Below, one piece after another: positions 46,458 through 58,300 of a stretch of 64,000 bases of DNA. Both the position numbers and the translations under genes were made by a program. The stretch comes from Urechis unicinctus (Eukaryota > Annelida > Polychaeta > Xenopneusta > Urechidae), in the NCBI GenBank assembly GCA_034190875.2, contig CM067348.1, forward strand, positions 26,042,409 through 26,106,408. The letters are read 5' to 3'. The notes under the pieces were generated by a model, which made no database searches, was not told the DNA's origin, and worked only from the letters and a program-made list of their open reading frames with translations. Each line of letters opens with the position of its first letter. The stretch's first letter is position 1.

Positions 46458-47635
46458 ATGTCAAGTACTTACGGGCGCAAACTAAACCCACACCGCCGGA
46501 TACGCGAACCCCTTGGGGTAAAGGGCGTGCGACAGTCTGTAGTTATTACAAACAATCCAAGCACTATTGACCAGAACCAACAACTCCTGGTTCACTTCCC
46601 CAATCTAGACGCAGACGACGTCATTGGCCCAGGGACAGAACGGCTGGCCTTTACAATCACGCTGACCTCGGCTGATGTTAACCCCAGTGTTGTGCAAAAC
46701 CTGGGCCGCGCCGTGGTTAAGAAAATGACAATCAAGATTTCTGGTAATGAGGTCATGTCTATTGATGACAGCGATGTGTATTACTGTTACCACGACCTGT
46801 GGCGGACTGCACAGGAGAGACAGGGTCTCCAGTATCAGGGCATTGACACATCAGATGACAGAAACACAACTAAGATACGAATGGGGGCGGGAGACAAGGA
46901 TGAGACCGAGGAAGAGGATAAGGCGGTAGCCAATGTTTATTGTAACAGGTTCTACGTTCCGCTTGATTTTGAACTCCTCGAGAGCCACATGCCATTCTTC
47001 CAGAGTGCGCTTAGTGACAGACTGGAATACGAGCTCACATTCAACGGCTACAACCGCGTGATTCACGCAACAGGTGACACCGCTCCCAGCTACAAAAATG
47101 GCATCTCCCTAGAGTATGACATGGTAACCCAACCAGAGTTGGCCCGTATGATACGCACCCAGTACACAGGTCGACTTCCAATTCTGTATGACCGTGTGCT
47201 TCGTCCCACAAAGCTTTTATACAATAAAAGAGAAACACTGTGGAACATCAATCTGAACGTGCCGGCTCGCAGCATGAAGGGCATCCTACTGCTCTTTGAA
47301 GACCCAGCCAACGCCTCATTCGCCAGGAAGACAGAGTCGTTCTACAACCCAAAGATTACAAAAGTTGATGTGACCATTGTGACCCCAACCAACTCTATGC
47401 CCAATGCTACCAGCAGTAGGACGAGGTGAAGAAGGCATTTGCAGCAACGAGTAAACGAGACCCCAGTGTAGCAGTAGCTGCAAAAGACTCGGCATTGTCG
47501 GACGTGTCCATAGGAGAGTACCTAACCAGTAAGTATGCTCTGTGGCTCGACTTAAGGACGAGTGATGACGACCAGCTGCACAGCTTAACATTAAAGATGG
47601 CAGGTTTGGCAGCGCAGTCTACTAACATTTCTGTC
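46458..47635 (+). pseudogene. Double-jelly-roll major capsid protein (Polinton 2)
   Basis: A long frame starting MSSTYGRKLNPHRRIREPLG, with FYVPLDFELLESHMPFFQSA, RLEYELTFNGYNRVIHATGD and NLNVPARSMKGILLLFEDPA, followed by further capsid sequence (KYALWLDLRTSDDDQLH). These blocks are typical of the Polinton major capsid protein. It is the better preserved of the two capsid genes here and lies upstream of the ATPase. Part of a broken element. Confidence 0.9.
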
Positions 47636-47639
47636 TGCA

Positions 47640-47825
47640 GAAATGAGTTTACATTTCCTGATGGTCCCAGTTCGGCTATTGTTTGTAGGCAGACAGGATG
47701 CGGGAAAACCGTGTTCATCCTCGACCTACATGAAGGGCCCTTCTTCGGCGCCTTCAAACATATTGTTATCCTCTGCCCCACCATACATTTCAACAAGGCC
47801 TATCAAGGACAACACAGGTGGAGAT
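47640..47825 (+). pseudogene. Packaging ATPase remnant (Polinton 2)
   Basis: NEFTFPDGPSSAIVCRQTGC with GKT following, then GPFFGAFKHIVILCPTIHFN, matches the N-terminal half of the packaging ATPase of element 1. Only this part is recognisable. Confidence 0.8.
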
Positions 47826-48054
47826 AACGTCAGTGACCACTACAAAAAACGCTAAAAGGGTTGCAGCAGGACGAAAGGGTGCTGCTGCTCGAAAAGCCAA
47901 TCAAAATAAGCTTCTAAGAGAGCTCCGAGAGGCTAAGGCCGCGCTTACAGATGCTAGAGAGTGGGCTGATTGCATACAGGCTTGCCAAGTAGGTCATTTG
48001 GAGACTCGGGCATTTACTTTGTTTGGATCGTCGCATGCAGAAGATCTACTATAG
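47818..48054 (+). pseudogene. Small basic helical Polinton ORF (Polinton 2)
   Basis: KRVAAGRKGAAARKANQNKL followed by LRELREAKAAL matches the small ORF at 8242-8433 in element 1. Function unknown. Confidence 0.5.
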
Positions 48055-48760
48055 TCCTAAGGGCTACTGGAAAGGCATAACAGCTATCAAGAAGCTTGCA
48101 ACAGAAGCGAGGGTTTCTGAGGATGTTGACAGGGGTTGGCTAACATAGCAAGCTATATGGTAAATCTATCTGCCAGTGCCAAAACACATTCCCAGACCAA
48201 AATTTGATGTCCCTGTCCCTAATGAGGTGCACCAAGCCGATCTCTTATTTCTTCCTCATGACGTTGTGAAGCGCCACACTTACAAGTATGCCCTAACGGT
48301 GGTGGATGTCACATCGCGCTACAAAGCGGCCGGGCCATTGACTACAAAAGATGCTAAAGAGGTCGCAGGTGCACTCGAGCGGATATACAAGCGAGGACAG
48401 CTACATTGGCCTAAACTACTTCAGGTCGACCCCGGACGGGAGTCTATGGGAGCAGCGAATGAGCTGCTAGTAAAACATGGAGTATCAGTCGGGCATGGCC
48501 GTGTGAATATCCATCGAGACCAGGGTATAGTGGAACGCTTTAACCGCACCTTTGCCGTAAAGTTAAGGGATACTGGAAAACGATCTACCGAGTGGGTTCC
48601 TCGACTACAGGCTATTGTCTCTGCGATAAATAATGAGGTGACCTGCTTGACTGGAAAAAAAACCTAAAGATGCTATAACAGCAAAACGAGTTGCACATAG
48701 GCCCTCTTCAGTAGTACCACCGCATCAGTAAACAGACTGGTACATGCATAAACCTCATGT
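48038..48760 (+). pseudogene. Retrovirus-like integrase (Polinton 2)
   Basis: The N-terminal side has YYSPKGYWKGITAIKKLA. The core runs from PKHIPRPKFDVPVPNEVHQA (with D in the HQADLLFL context) through YALTVVDVTSRYKAAGPL to a block ending in GIVERFNRTF, consistent with the DDE core of Polinton/Ginger-type integrases. It lies between the packaging genes and the polymerase, as in element 1. Part of a broken element. Confidence 0.88.
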
Positions 48761-48829
48761 TAATTGAGGGGATGAAAAGTTTCATTACACTCTGATCAAA
48801 GATCTGAACCGCTTGCTGTATGATCAGAG

Positions 48830-51355
48830 TATTACGCACACCACAAGTTCTTCTGCGAGCGATGCTTGCATGGTTATACCACGGAGAAACTGTTCAATGA
48901 GCACAAGCCTGAGTGTGTGGGGATAGGGCAAACTGCTGTCCGAGTAGACATGCCCGAGGAAGGAAAAAACATCTTATCCTTCCAAAACTGGCAGAAGCAG
49001 CTCCCCACTCCATTTATCATCTACGCCAACTTTGAGGCACTTACGGTGAAACTTCCTGGCCCTGCTCTTGATGCTACCAAGAGCAACACTCAGAGAACAC
49101 AGGAACATGAGCCGTGTGGTTACGGTTATCTGGTTATTCGGTGTGACGGTAATGCCGAACCCCCTGTGGTTTACAGAGGAAGCGATGCTGTGGAGAAGTT
49201 CTTACAGGCTATGCAGCAGGAGGAGTAAAAGATCAAAACAGTTCTGTCCAAGCCTTTCCCCATGCGCATGACGCGAGAGGACAAAAGATTGCATAAAGCG
49301 GCTACCCATTGTCATGTGTGTAAAAAGGAACCGAGGGCGACTCCGTCCGCGACCACTGCCATATAAATGGTATGTACAGAGGACCGGCCCACAACGCCTG
49401 TAACCTAAAGCTGCTGTTGAACCCTAAAACAACGCCCGTACCTGTTGTGTTCCATAACCTGCGGGGCTATGACTCCCATCTCTTGATGCAGGCCATGAGC
49501 AAAGTGGTGGGGAACATCAACTGTATCCCAACAACATGGAGAAATATATTTCCCTGTCGCTTGGACAGTTGCGCTTCAATGATAGTGCACAGTTTCTCCT
49601 GGGCTTGCTTGATAAGCTGGTGTCTGCTAACAACCCAGACGCCTTTGCAGTCAAGGCCAAGTATGAGCCTGACAAGACGAAACGCCGGGAGTGTATCCCT
49701 ATGAATTCATGGATGGCTGGGATAAGTTTGATTCCCCTCTGCCGCCGATCCAGGAGTTCTACAGCAAGCTCTCTGAGCAGGTTATATCTGCTGAAGACTA
49801 CGTGCACGCCCAGAAAGTCTGGAACTTATTCGGCTGTAAAAACATGGGGGACTACCATGACCTTTACTTACGCACGGATGTACTGCCTTAAGCAGTACGG
49901 GTTGGATCCGGCCCACTACTATACCAGCCCCTGTTTGTCATGGGATGCACTTCTTAAGAGTACAGGCGTGGAGCTCGAGCTTCTCACCGATTATGGCAAG
50001 CACCTCTTTATTGAGAAGGGGCTGCGCGGTGGAATAAGCATGGTATCACATCGCCACGCTAAAGTGAACAACCCATACGTGGAGGGCTTTGAGCAGGATA
50101 AACCAGCGAGCTTAATACAGTACCTCGATGCCAACAACCTGTATTGGTGGGCGATGAGCCAAGCGCTACCTACTTCGGGTATTGAGTGGGTGGAAAGGCC
50201 TGAGAACCTAGAGATCCAGGACCATCCCGATGATGCTGAAACGGGGGATATACTTGAGGTTGACTTGGAGTATCCTGCTGTGCTTCATGACGAACACAAC
50301 GATTACCCCCTAGCGCCCGAGCGGCTTCTTGTTCAGAACGAATGGTTGTCAGACTACCAGAAGGATCTCCTAGGTGTTTTGGGGAGCACCGGAAATGGAG
50401 TTGAGAAGCTGGTGCCCAACCTGCGGAATAAGGAGAAGTATGTGGTACACTATAGAAACCTCAAGCTGTATCTGTCTTTGGGGATTAGACTTACTAAAAT
50501 TCATCGTGTGCTTGTCTTTGACCAAAGTCCCTGGATGGAGCCTTACATTAAGATGAATACAGATCTGCGCAAGGCCGCAACCAGCGACTTCGATAAGGAT
50601 CTCTATAAACTTATGAACAACTCTGTCTTTGGTAAAACGATGGAGAATCTCTAGAGGCGCTCATGGGAAAAAGAAAAAATACGTAGGCTTGTGGCCAGCC
50701 CCGCCTATGCTCTCCATAAAGTGTTTGACGATGATCTGGCTGCTCTGCATATGCATAAGACCTGTTTAGTGTTAAATCGTCCGGTGTATGTAGGCATGTG
50801 TATTCTAGATCTTTCAAAGCACTTGATGTATGACTTCTATTATAATACCATGAAGCCTAGATACGGCAACAACCTTAGGCTGCTATACACAAACACGGAC
50901 TCCCTGCTTCTTGAGATCTGTAAATCTGACGTGTATGCTGAAATGAAGGATAATGGGCATCTCTTTGACACTAGCAAATTTGATCCTTCCCACCACTTGT
51001 TCAGTAACGTAAATAAGAAGTTGTTTGGGAAAATGAAGGATGAGTGTGGAGGTGTTCCTATTAAGGAGTATGTTGGTCTGCGTCCTATGTACTCTATTCT
51101 GATGTCAGACGACGGTAAAATTAAAAAGGCTAAGGGAGTAAAGAAGGTTGTGGTTAAGAAACACCTACGCCATGAACAGAATATGGAATCTGTTCACCAA
51201 GAAGCAGTTCCGCCATGGGATGAACATGCTGCGCAGTGATGGCCATAAGTTATATGGGCTACACGTCAATAAAGTGTCCCTCTCCCCCTTTGACTCAAAG
51301 CAGTGGATAGCTGAGAACGGTGTAGACACCCTGGCCTATGGTCACACTAGTTAAC
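48830..51355 (+). pseudogene. Protein-primed DNA polymerase B (Polinton 2)
   Basis: Family B protein-primed polymerase of the element. In order: a Cys motif (HKFFCERCLHGYTTEKL), the exonuclease block with NFEALTVKL, a second exonuclease block (NLRGYDSHLLMQAMSKV), a third (GDYHDLYLRTDVL), polymerase motif A (QYLDANNLYWWAMSQALP), motif B (YKLMNNSVFGKTMENL) and motif C (LLYTNTDSLLLEI). The C-terminal region ends near DTLAYGHTS, just inside the right TIR. It is in several frames and belongs to a broken element. Confidence 0.92.
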
Positions 51356-51590
51356 CAACAAACTAGCCCCTCGCCCTCGTTTGGGGGTCGGGTCTGAAGC
51401 GCCCTAGGGTGAGAAAAAATCTTGTATAAACCATTCGAGTACCATCTTAGCGACTCAGTTTAACGCTCCGTCCTTCGTTGGTATTAGCGCAGCGAGGTCA
51501 GGGTGAGCAAAAATCTTGTATAAGCTGCCAAGGGGTGAAGTAGTCACATGGGAGAGGTTCTGTCCCAGTACCGCTACCATGTATACTACT
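51350..51590. repeat. Right terminal inverted repeat of Polinton 2
   Basis: Inverted partner of 42804-43073, ending GCTACCATGTATACTACT and followed by ACAGCA. Confidence 0.88.
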
Positions 51591-52392
51591 ACAGCATATA
51601 TTCTTTCATTCATAAACTTCATGCATACAATTTAGTTGATGTGTTCAGGACCAGGAAAGTGTATCACGTCTCGTTCGTAAGTTATGTCGTCTTTTGTGAG
51701 TCATTTTTGGTACCTCTGCTTGTCACCCCTACATACAGGCCGTAGTTCTCGGAAGACTGCAAACCCTGTTATTCTATTACCAAAATATACTACGTGCTCC
51801 GTATAGCCCAACTGTCGATCAAGTTCTATCTTGTTGGGCAAGAGGAAGCACGAGCTCCATTTGGTTCAAAATAGCTAACTCCGTATAGTATTGAGTATAT
51901 ATAACACTCCATGAACAAGATGTAACTAGTTGGGGCGATAACATCACGGTCAAGTTTGAAACTTCCGGTTGTTCTTGTTCTGGCGTCTGCTGAGTGATGA
52001 AAATTTTTACAAGATTTTTATGTACAGTCAAAAGTCGTTTCTACTACCAGGAAATTAAACTTTGAAAACTAGCCTATGACGCTGGCAACCATGGTCGCGG
52101 CTTGGTCAGTGGCAGGCTCTGATTCAATAGCCACCTTTCCCAACTTCTCGACCTTACCAGGTTACCTGCCGTGTTAAACTTAAGGGCGTAAACTTAAAGT
52201 GTTACCTGGTGCAGGTGGACTGCCGGAGATTAGTCCCACTGTATCCAACAAAGGCCGGAGTGCTGGGGCTTCCTGTAAGTCAGGTGGCATAGTGGTACAG
52301 GATTCACGACTGCTTTTCACAATTATTATCTACGGTTAACTCTAGGTAGTTCCTGCGACTCGACCACTTAATTGGTCTCGAACTGTTAAATC
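51591..52392. promoter_or_regulatory. Spacer and presumed ABCC4-like promoter region
   Basis: About 800 bases between the second Polinton and the first ABCC4-like exon. No clear TATA box. A segment at about 52235-52260 (GATTAGTCCCACTGTATCC) resembles part of the MetaSINE-like element at 35 kb and may be a decayed SINE. The promoter is inferred from position. Confidence 0.3.
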
Positions 52393-55300
52393 ATGGATGA
52401 AGACACGAGAGAACTCAAGCCGAATCCTTTGAAAAAAGCCAATGTTTTCTCCAAAATATTTTGGTGGTAAGTAAAAATCAGTTGTTATCATTCAGAGTTC
52501 AGGAAAGAATTTCAGACTTTACAGGACCAAATTTTACAGGACCAGGACTTTTTTTACAGGACCGAATTAAAATTAATCATTTTGCCAAATCTCAAGATTG
52601 ATCGTAAGCATAAGAAGAAAACACATTATTTTTAGGTTAAAATTAGTTTATTGTCAATATTAGAATTTAAATACAATATCTATGTATCCAACGGACATCA
52701 TGATCAGGAGCTTCAGCTGGCTGCAAAATCATTATCAGGGCTCGAAATTACAACCCGCCCGCCCGCCAATGGCGGGTGGAATTTGAGTCGGGCGGGTAAA
52801 TAATCCCAACTAGCCACCCGGCTGGCGGGTAGATTTTTCGCGCTAACACCTCGCGCCCAGTTCAATACAACAGCAGCGGGGCTCGCGTTATAAAGCGCCG
52901 CTTGAACCATAAACCCGACAAACACATGAGATAAGAAAGCTTCCCGGCTGTGTACTATCGTGTCTTAAGTATTTTATTGACCTATAGTATATAAACTGAA
53001 AGTAAACTGTTGAATAAACCTATGGCATAAAAGCTTCCCAGCTGTATACTATCGTGTCTAAGGTATTTTATTGACCTATAGTATATAAACTGAAAGTAAA
53101 CTGTTGAATAAACCTATGGCATAGATAGGCTCACAGAAAAAGTATCACAACTAACACGCCTTGATTGTTTGGGAAGACTTTAAAATCCATAGATCCGGGA
53201 TCAGCTGGCTGCATTCGATGTTATATTTTTGACCCATCACGATAGCTGGTGTGAAGACAAGAACATGGACAACAGCCCACACCACTCCCTCTCATATTTA
53301 AATAAAACATGCACCTACTGACCTGAATAAGTCGAACGGTTACTTGGCAACAACGAATCAACCAGGCTCCCCATTTCCTGCCTGCTGACAAATTTTATGT
53401 AACCGCTTTTCCATCGCATAAATGCAGTTTAATTTGACTTCATTTATTTGATTTACCATGTATCATCTGTGAATGGTATTCATAAGAATTGAGATAAAAG
53501 CCAGGTTATGCAGAAAAGCTGTATTCACGCATTCAGGAACATTTTCAATCATTATTTAGAATCGTAATAACCATCAAAAAAACCCCTTAATACACTGCCA
53601 AAGTAGGCAAGTCAACTCTTTTCGTGCTAGTAACATTTGTAAGTGACGCGACGGAACGACGTCACATCACCCATACGCGCGCTGTTTTCTTCGCACGCTC
53701 CTCGTGTCTTTTCTTCTGCATCTGCTTAGTGATAGCAGTGCGTTCTAATAGCATTGAACGATAGGCCCACCAACAGTTGTATGACTTACGTAACATTGAA
53801 CTGTGGCACAGTTCAGGACTGAGAGGTCGCAGACTAGATATCAGAAGTGATGATGATGATGAGGAGGAGGAGGAGGAGTATATGTGTTGTTGAAAATTGT
53901 ATTGTTGACTTAATTGAATAAATACCTGCTTTTTGTATGTTTTGACAAGTTTGTAAATATTGATTTAAATGTTGCATTTAAAATAAGAATAAAATAATAA
54001 AAGACAATAAAAACGCGTACATTTTTGTTTTTTACCATTATTTATAACTGAAAATGTAGGGCCGGTAGAAAATTTGTAGGGCCGGTAGAATTTCAAGGTT
54101 ACCGGCCCGACTGGCCGGTGAAGAATCTGGCTAATTTCTACCCCTGATTATTATCATCATATGGTCCACTCACTTGCAAGCTGTACAGAACATTTAGCCA
54201 TTTTTATATTCTAACCATGGTCTACCCCCCTCCCATGTATTTGATGTTTCATTTCATTATAACATACACTGTGCTCACGCTAGCCATTCGCCAATTCACC
54301 ATAGGTGAATTGCAATTCATATTTGCTAAAATAAAATGTCATCCATTCGCAAATTTTGCGAAATAGTTGAAAAAAAATATTACAAAATTAATCATATTTT
54401 ATCAAATGTTGTTGGTTTATTGTTGAAATTAGAGTCACTCGCGCAGACCGGTTGTTTTCATTGTTTCCCACGCACGCCAGATGGTGTCAGGAGATATCGA
54501 TTCCTGTCGTCCAGCGAGGCGTTTTCATGCGAGAAAATGATGCGCAGCGACCGTCAAAAGTGAAAGCGAAAACAAGCGCGCGAACTCGAGAGTTCTACCC
54601 CCGGTTATGTTTGGATTCGTTTGAATTCTGCTCGTGAAAATTTATCGAAAGCTGGATCATGCTCTCTGTTTCCAACATGAACAACCTAATAAAGATGTAT
54701 CTTGAGTCCCCAGTGCTTGAAAAAGTTCAATTTTGATCGAGCATTTCAACAATGGATCACCCTGAAAGAAAGGAGAAGCTTTAATAATTTGGTAAAAAAA
54801 GCTAAAGAGTGATGCACCATCTATTAGTTTTCTGTCTAAAGAATGATTTCCGTATTTATTTAAAGCCTACATTGACACTATTATGTATCACAATTACACA
54901 CAACAAAACTGTTTCCATCTTTTCAGTTATGCTTAACTTTCATCCATGTGAATGTAGCTGACAAAAATAGAATCTCACTGTTAAATATTATTCTGCAGTC
55001 TTCACATGTAAATATGCAGTGATTGATTTGTTATTTGTTTTACTTATGCTATACCAAATGATTATTAGATGTGGTCTAGACGAAGACAGAGTTATTACTG
55101 GTGTTGTAATTTGGCAGTATTTAGCACTGCAGAAGTGTTATTACTAGTCTGATGCTCTACATAACATAAGGTATACACTGATATACTAATATTACTATAT
55201 ACTCAGAAGTATTTGCATCTTTTTAAATTTGATGTTTATGAAACCAAACAGTATATGAAGGTTTTGGTGAGCCATTTTGCATCCATTTAATTTTGCATTT

Positions 55301-58300
55301 ATTGTTGACCTGCAAATTATAAAAACATTTTATTTTTTTATTTATTTGATTCGCAATTTCTGCTAACGGAAAACATAAAATGCTAAGAAAAAGTTGGACC
55401 CGTTAGCAACTTTTACTAAAAGAAAATAATGCCTAGAGTGAGCACAGATACACGTCCTTGAGGGCCAGTGAAATGGCATTGTTGTATGCTTCAGTTGATT
55501 CTTTTGGACAATGACATTGGCCTGGTATGCATGTCATTTTCACCAGGGTTGCTCTGGGCATGAAGAACCATGGTTATATTCTCGAATATTGTTTAGAAAT
55601 CTGTTAACATTTAGACTTGATAATGTAATAAATGAATTGTTCAATATTTCTAGCATTTGTAATTGTTATTACTTTGTGTGTTCAAGCTGGCTCAATCCAC
55701 TATTTCGCCATGGAGCAAAGAATACCCTGGAAGTGGATGATCTCTACCAAGTGCTAGAATGCGACTCAGCTAAGACACTGACTGATAAACTCAATCGGTA
55801 AGTTGACCCTTCCAATAGGCTATGTCTCCCACACATTAAACAATCAATCTCCATTGGTAAATATTCCCTTAACATCATTGTTCACTGATCAAAACATGTA
55901 CAGATAACTGAGGATTTTGGAAATCTTGTATTGTTCACACAGTTATGTCATGCTTAGGATTGTCTCAGTAAGCATGTATGCTTCATTTACTAATTTATAT
56001 GTATTCACATATTTACTAGGAATCAGTTTGTGTATATGCTTGCACTGATTGAGGTCATGATGGTTGTCCGTTATGATGAACAATGGGAATTATGTGGATA
56101 CATTTACGCAGCTCAAATAACAAGACCCCCGCCCCTTCCCCATATATATGTCAGATTGTGACCAAGACCCCACCCCACTTACCCCATATACTTGTCAGAT
56201 TATGATGTGTAGCCCTTTAAACCCCCGACTCCCTAACCCACCCAATACTCTGGTTGAATGGCCTTTGTGCTCTCACAAAGTCTGTCCATACACATCAGAC
56301 AGGTTTGTATAGCACCATGTATTGCGTTTCTCTTCAAACACAGCCATCTGTACATTGCCCCGTTAACCCCATATAAATCGAGAGCATTGTATTCATGCAA
56401 TGTGTCAATGTAACAGACACACATTCTCCTGTCACATGTGTAACTCAATTGTTCTAGCCAAAGGTGTGGTTATCAGTTGACTTGCTGTCCAAATTTAGAC
56501 ACCCCAGCATCCATAAATATTCAATTATTCACTGCAAGACACAACAAAGCCAGCAGCATTACCCTTGAGTGGTTGTGTTTAAATCTCAATATTCAATGTG
56601 AAATGTTTTATGAGTGAGGACTTTGGGTAATGACACCAAGACAATGTATAGAGTCATGCAATGTGGCGGCGACGTCTTCCAATGAAGTACATCAGCTGAG
56701 TGTCTTTACGGTGTGGAAAGTATTGCCACACAGGCTGATCCATTGAGAGTTGAGGGTTTCTGTTATGTAATACTTGTCTTTTAAACTCTTTTGTATGGGA
56801 TGGTATTTCAGTTATATGTGCTTCAAAGTGTACCATGCACTCAGATCTCTGGTTCCTAAGCAAGAAAATTTCATTTTCTGTGCAGCTGTGGTTTACTAAA
56901 GAAGCCTCTTGTCATAGTGGTCTATCATAACTGCCCTATAGAAGTAAATAGCCCTGTGGGACATATTTCAGTGGATGGGAACAAGAAAAGGCATTGAGAA
57001 AGGAAGGGAAAGATCCTAGTTATGCTCGAGCTATCTTCCGAGTGTTTGGACCAGGTTGCTTATACCTGGCCCTGTATGGTATGGCACAGGTTTGTACGTG
57101 TGGTGTACCGCTCGGTGCTAGTATATGGCGTGGTCTGTGATGCATGGTAGGTGATGAGCTTAAAGCTCTCATGTTGTATAGATGTTAGTTTATATGCAGG
57201 CCCTGACACACCGTGACAAGAGATGCTGGCTCCTCTCCTGTCAACCCAATGGGGTCAACATTCCCCCACAAAATTTGACCTGTAGCATCTCATTCACCGA
57301 CAGGAAGTTTTGTAGAAGAGCTACTGTTTGTGGTTGATAAGACTTTAAAGGAAGAAGTCATTCTATCAAAGCCAATGAATGGTTTCAATCCATTTATAAC
57401 ATGCCATTCTACTGGTGAATAGAAAACTGCTATATTGCATGACAGGTATCCACAAGAGCAAATTAGTCATGTTGCACATGTGTCTCTGAGTTAAGTGTTA
57501 TATCTACCTGAAAGGTAGCATGGTAATAAGCAATTAAGCCAACATAAATGATAAGAAACCTTTCAGACAAAAACCTGGTGCACTTAACTCAATTATCCAC
57601 CAACAGGTGTTATTTATTACCTCTGATTGATATACGCAACTTCCTCTGGTGGCTATAAGAGTCTGTTGGTTTGTCAGGGTCAGTATATATGTAGCGTAAC
57701 TAACCTGCCTTTTCATTCCCTGTAAGAGGAGTATATTGTTTTTCTTTTTGTTATATTTTGTTGAATTTATAACTGTATGACTCATTTGGACTGAAACAAA
57801 GGGACCCTATAATTCCCCACTCCTTCTCAGCATATTAAGTTTGTCTTCCTAAACAAATGTGATGGATTTTGGATCTTGGCTTGTTCATTGCTGTGTGGAT
57901 ATGCTGTTGATAATAGTATTTAGATCTTGTATGCAATCGCCATAACATACTTTGCCCTCATTCTAGTGCCAAGCTGGATCATCCCTGGCCAAATGAATGG
58001 TCTTAAATGCTTTGCAAGCGAGACCTGCATTTGATAATATTTCTAAGGCAATTGTAATTAAGAGTTCTGGTTAATTTCTTTCCATGCTTGTGCCTAGATA
58101 CTCAAGTACCAACCCCCAAATAAACAAACCCCTGAACTACCCGCTTGTTTCCCAATGTTCACAAATGCTCACAAGGCAGCAATGTCATAGAGTACAGTAC
58201 TGTGTTTGATCCCTGCTTCTGACAGTACAGTGCTGTTAGACCCCTGCTCCTGGTAGTACAGTACTGTGTTTGACCCCTACTTCTGATAGTACAGTACTGT

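Larger units (their letters stand above)
42804..51590 (+). mobile_element. Polinton/Maverick element 2 (broken)
   Basis: About 8.8 kb between inverted repeats of roughly 240-270 bases that start AGTAGTATACATGGTAGC and end with its complement. ACAGC lies just outside the left end (42799-42803) and just outside the right end (51591-51595); with the next base this is close to the 6-bp duplication known for Polintons. Parts in order: small hydrophobic ORF and a beta-rich ORF (minus), candidate minor capsid ORF (plus), coiled-coil ORF (minus), major capsid, packaging ATPase, basic ORF, integrase and polymerase B (plus). The order is the mirror image of element 1, so the two are inverted relative to each other. 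The TIRs share inner motifs but differ in the outer part, so they are sister subfamilies. The coding parts are interrupted in roughly ten places; broken, apparently of moderate age. Confidence 0.93.

Noticed and set aside
52270-52310. tRNA-like A box (TGGCATAGTGG)
   Set aside because: No matching B box or cloverleaf; at most a decayed SINE head.
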